Assembly (NCBI GenBank): GCA_905480055.1
Contig: CAJQOW010000286.1
Span: forward strand, 1-5,355
Source: an uncultured Acidimicrobiia bacterium
GTDB lineage: Bacteria > Actinomycetota > Acidimicrobiia > UBA5794
Direction: 5' to 3'
DNA: 5,355 nt
Shown here: positions 4,937 through 5,355 of the stretch, in pieces
How the letters are laid out: each line of letters starts with the position of its first letter
How positions within the stretch are numbered: position 1 is the first letter of the stretch
Program-made: the position numbers and the translations under genes
The notes under the pieces: model-generated
Databases searched by the model: none
Seen by the model: the letters and a program-made list of their open reading frames with translations, nothing else
What the model was told of the DNA's origin: nothing

Positions 4937-5355
4937 TCACTCCTCCACGTAGGCGATGATCTGCGAGTCCTCGGGGTGGAGGAAGGACGTACTGCCGTAC
5001 CCATCGAGGTCGCAGATGTTGATGAAGACCGACCCCTTCTTCCTGGTTGTCGAGAACCCGGTGAACACGACGTACTCGAGCCCGAGGTTGGTCGCCTCCG
5101 CCGCTGTCGTTGCCGGCGATTCGATGTCGACGTTCCCCCGGCCGTGCACAGCGACACGAAGGAGCTCGCCTGGTGTGAGGTTTCGAGTAGCCAGCACCCT
5201 TCTGGTTCGCATCGCCGGGTCGCGGTCGGGAAACTGCCTGAGCAGTTCCTTGCGCGCGGCGGCCTGTTTGCGTTGGCGTTGCTCGGCGACAGCCTCGCTG
5301 CTGGAGAGGAACTTGCGTTGCCTAAGCGTGCCAACGAGCCACCAAACGATGAATG
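4937..5355 (-). CDS. Unrecognised protein with probable membrane segment, partial (N-terminus beyond the right edge)
   Basis: The frame is open from the right edge to the stop at 4937-4939, giving 138 complete residues. I do not recognise the family. The visible part begins with a hydrophobic stretch (FIVWWLVGTL) that looks like the end of a transmembrane helix. A basic RQRK follows, which by the positive-inside rule suggests that the rest is cytoplasmic, then a charged, Ala/Gln-rich helical stretch (about 17-41, possibly coiled coil). A compact C-terminal domain follows (about 48-138) with a likely beta-rich pattern: RRVLATRNLTPGELLRVAV, LEYVVFTGFS, GSVFINICDLDGYG, SQIIAYVEE. An internal ATG at 5210-5212 would give 91 residues, but coding clearly continues upstream of it and no good ribosome binding site precedes it. 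It lies 188 bases upstream of the LPETG gene on the same strand, so both may serve the envelope. Existence is fairly sure; function unknown. Confidence 0.7.
   Translation of the reverse strand, partial: FIVWWLVGTLRQRKFLSSSEAVAEQRQRKQAAARKELLRQFPDRDPAMRTRRVLATRNLTPGELLRVAVHGRGNVDIESPATTAAEATNLGLEYVVFTGFSTTRKKGSVFINICDLDGYGSTSFLHPEDSQIIAYVEE

Noticed and set aside
4222..4959. Plus-strand open frame of 245 codons with a Val/Gly-rich tract
   Set aside because: It is the complement of the LPETG gene; the Val/Gly run is the antisense of the Thr codons. The minus-strand frame has a signal peptide, linkers and LPETG.
1..5355. CRISPR array, transposon ends, tRNA or rRNA, toxin-antitoxin or defence cassette
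   Set aside because: I saw no regularly spaced repeats, transposase motifs, long terminal inverted repeats, tRNA-like cloverleaf or known defence domains on either strand.

Overview
The window is GC-rich (by eye about 60-65%). It carries six genes, two of them cut by the window edges, and almost no non-coding DNA. An actinobacterium is the best guess, possibly a relative of the Acidimicrobiia. This rests on the high GC, GTG and TTG starts, two neighbouring enzymes of F420-using families (a Ddn-like DUF385 protein and an LLM-class oxidoreductase), and a secreted LPETG protein with Thr/Pro linkers. The placement is inferred; there is no rRNA or marker gene to confirm it.

Layout, left to right. 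(1) On the minus strand, running off the left edge, is the N-terminal part of a deazaflavin (F420)-dependent nitroreductase-family protein. (2) A 180-base divergent intergenic region holds small palindromes. (3) On the plus strand is an LLM-class (luciferase-like) oxidoreductase. (4) On the minus strand is an MBL-fold metallo-hydrolase whose stop codon lies one base from that of gene 3. (5) A 100-base divergent promoter region holds a clear sigma70-type promoter overlapped by a near-perfect 20-bp palindrome. (6) On the plus strand is a two-gene operon, a short-chain dehydrogenase followed by a TetR-family regulator, with a 4-base GTGA overlap. (7) On the minus strand is a secreted, membrane-anchored LPETG-motif protein with a TTG start and a leader rich in inverted repeats. 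(8) On the minus strand, running off the right edge, is an unrecognised protein with a probable membrane segment.

Genes 1, 3, 4 and 6 look like a small redox and detoxification or catabolic neighbourhood: two candidate F420 enzymes, an SDR and an MBL hydrolase. The palindrome, placed over the -10 and start of the SDR-tetR promoter, suggests that the TetR protein represses its own operon and perhaps the divergent MBL gene. The substrate cannot be read from the sequence. The LPETG gene and the right-edge gene are probably an unrelated envelope-associated unit.

The most unusual feature is start-codon use. For the first gene and the MBL gene, the residues expected at the N-terminus of the family lie upstream of the first ATG, and no ATG, GTG or TTG is available in the open frame. 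The best candidates are ATT (with a very good ribosome binding site) and ATC. No defence system, mobile element, CRISPR array or RNA gene was seen.
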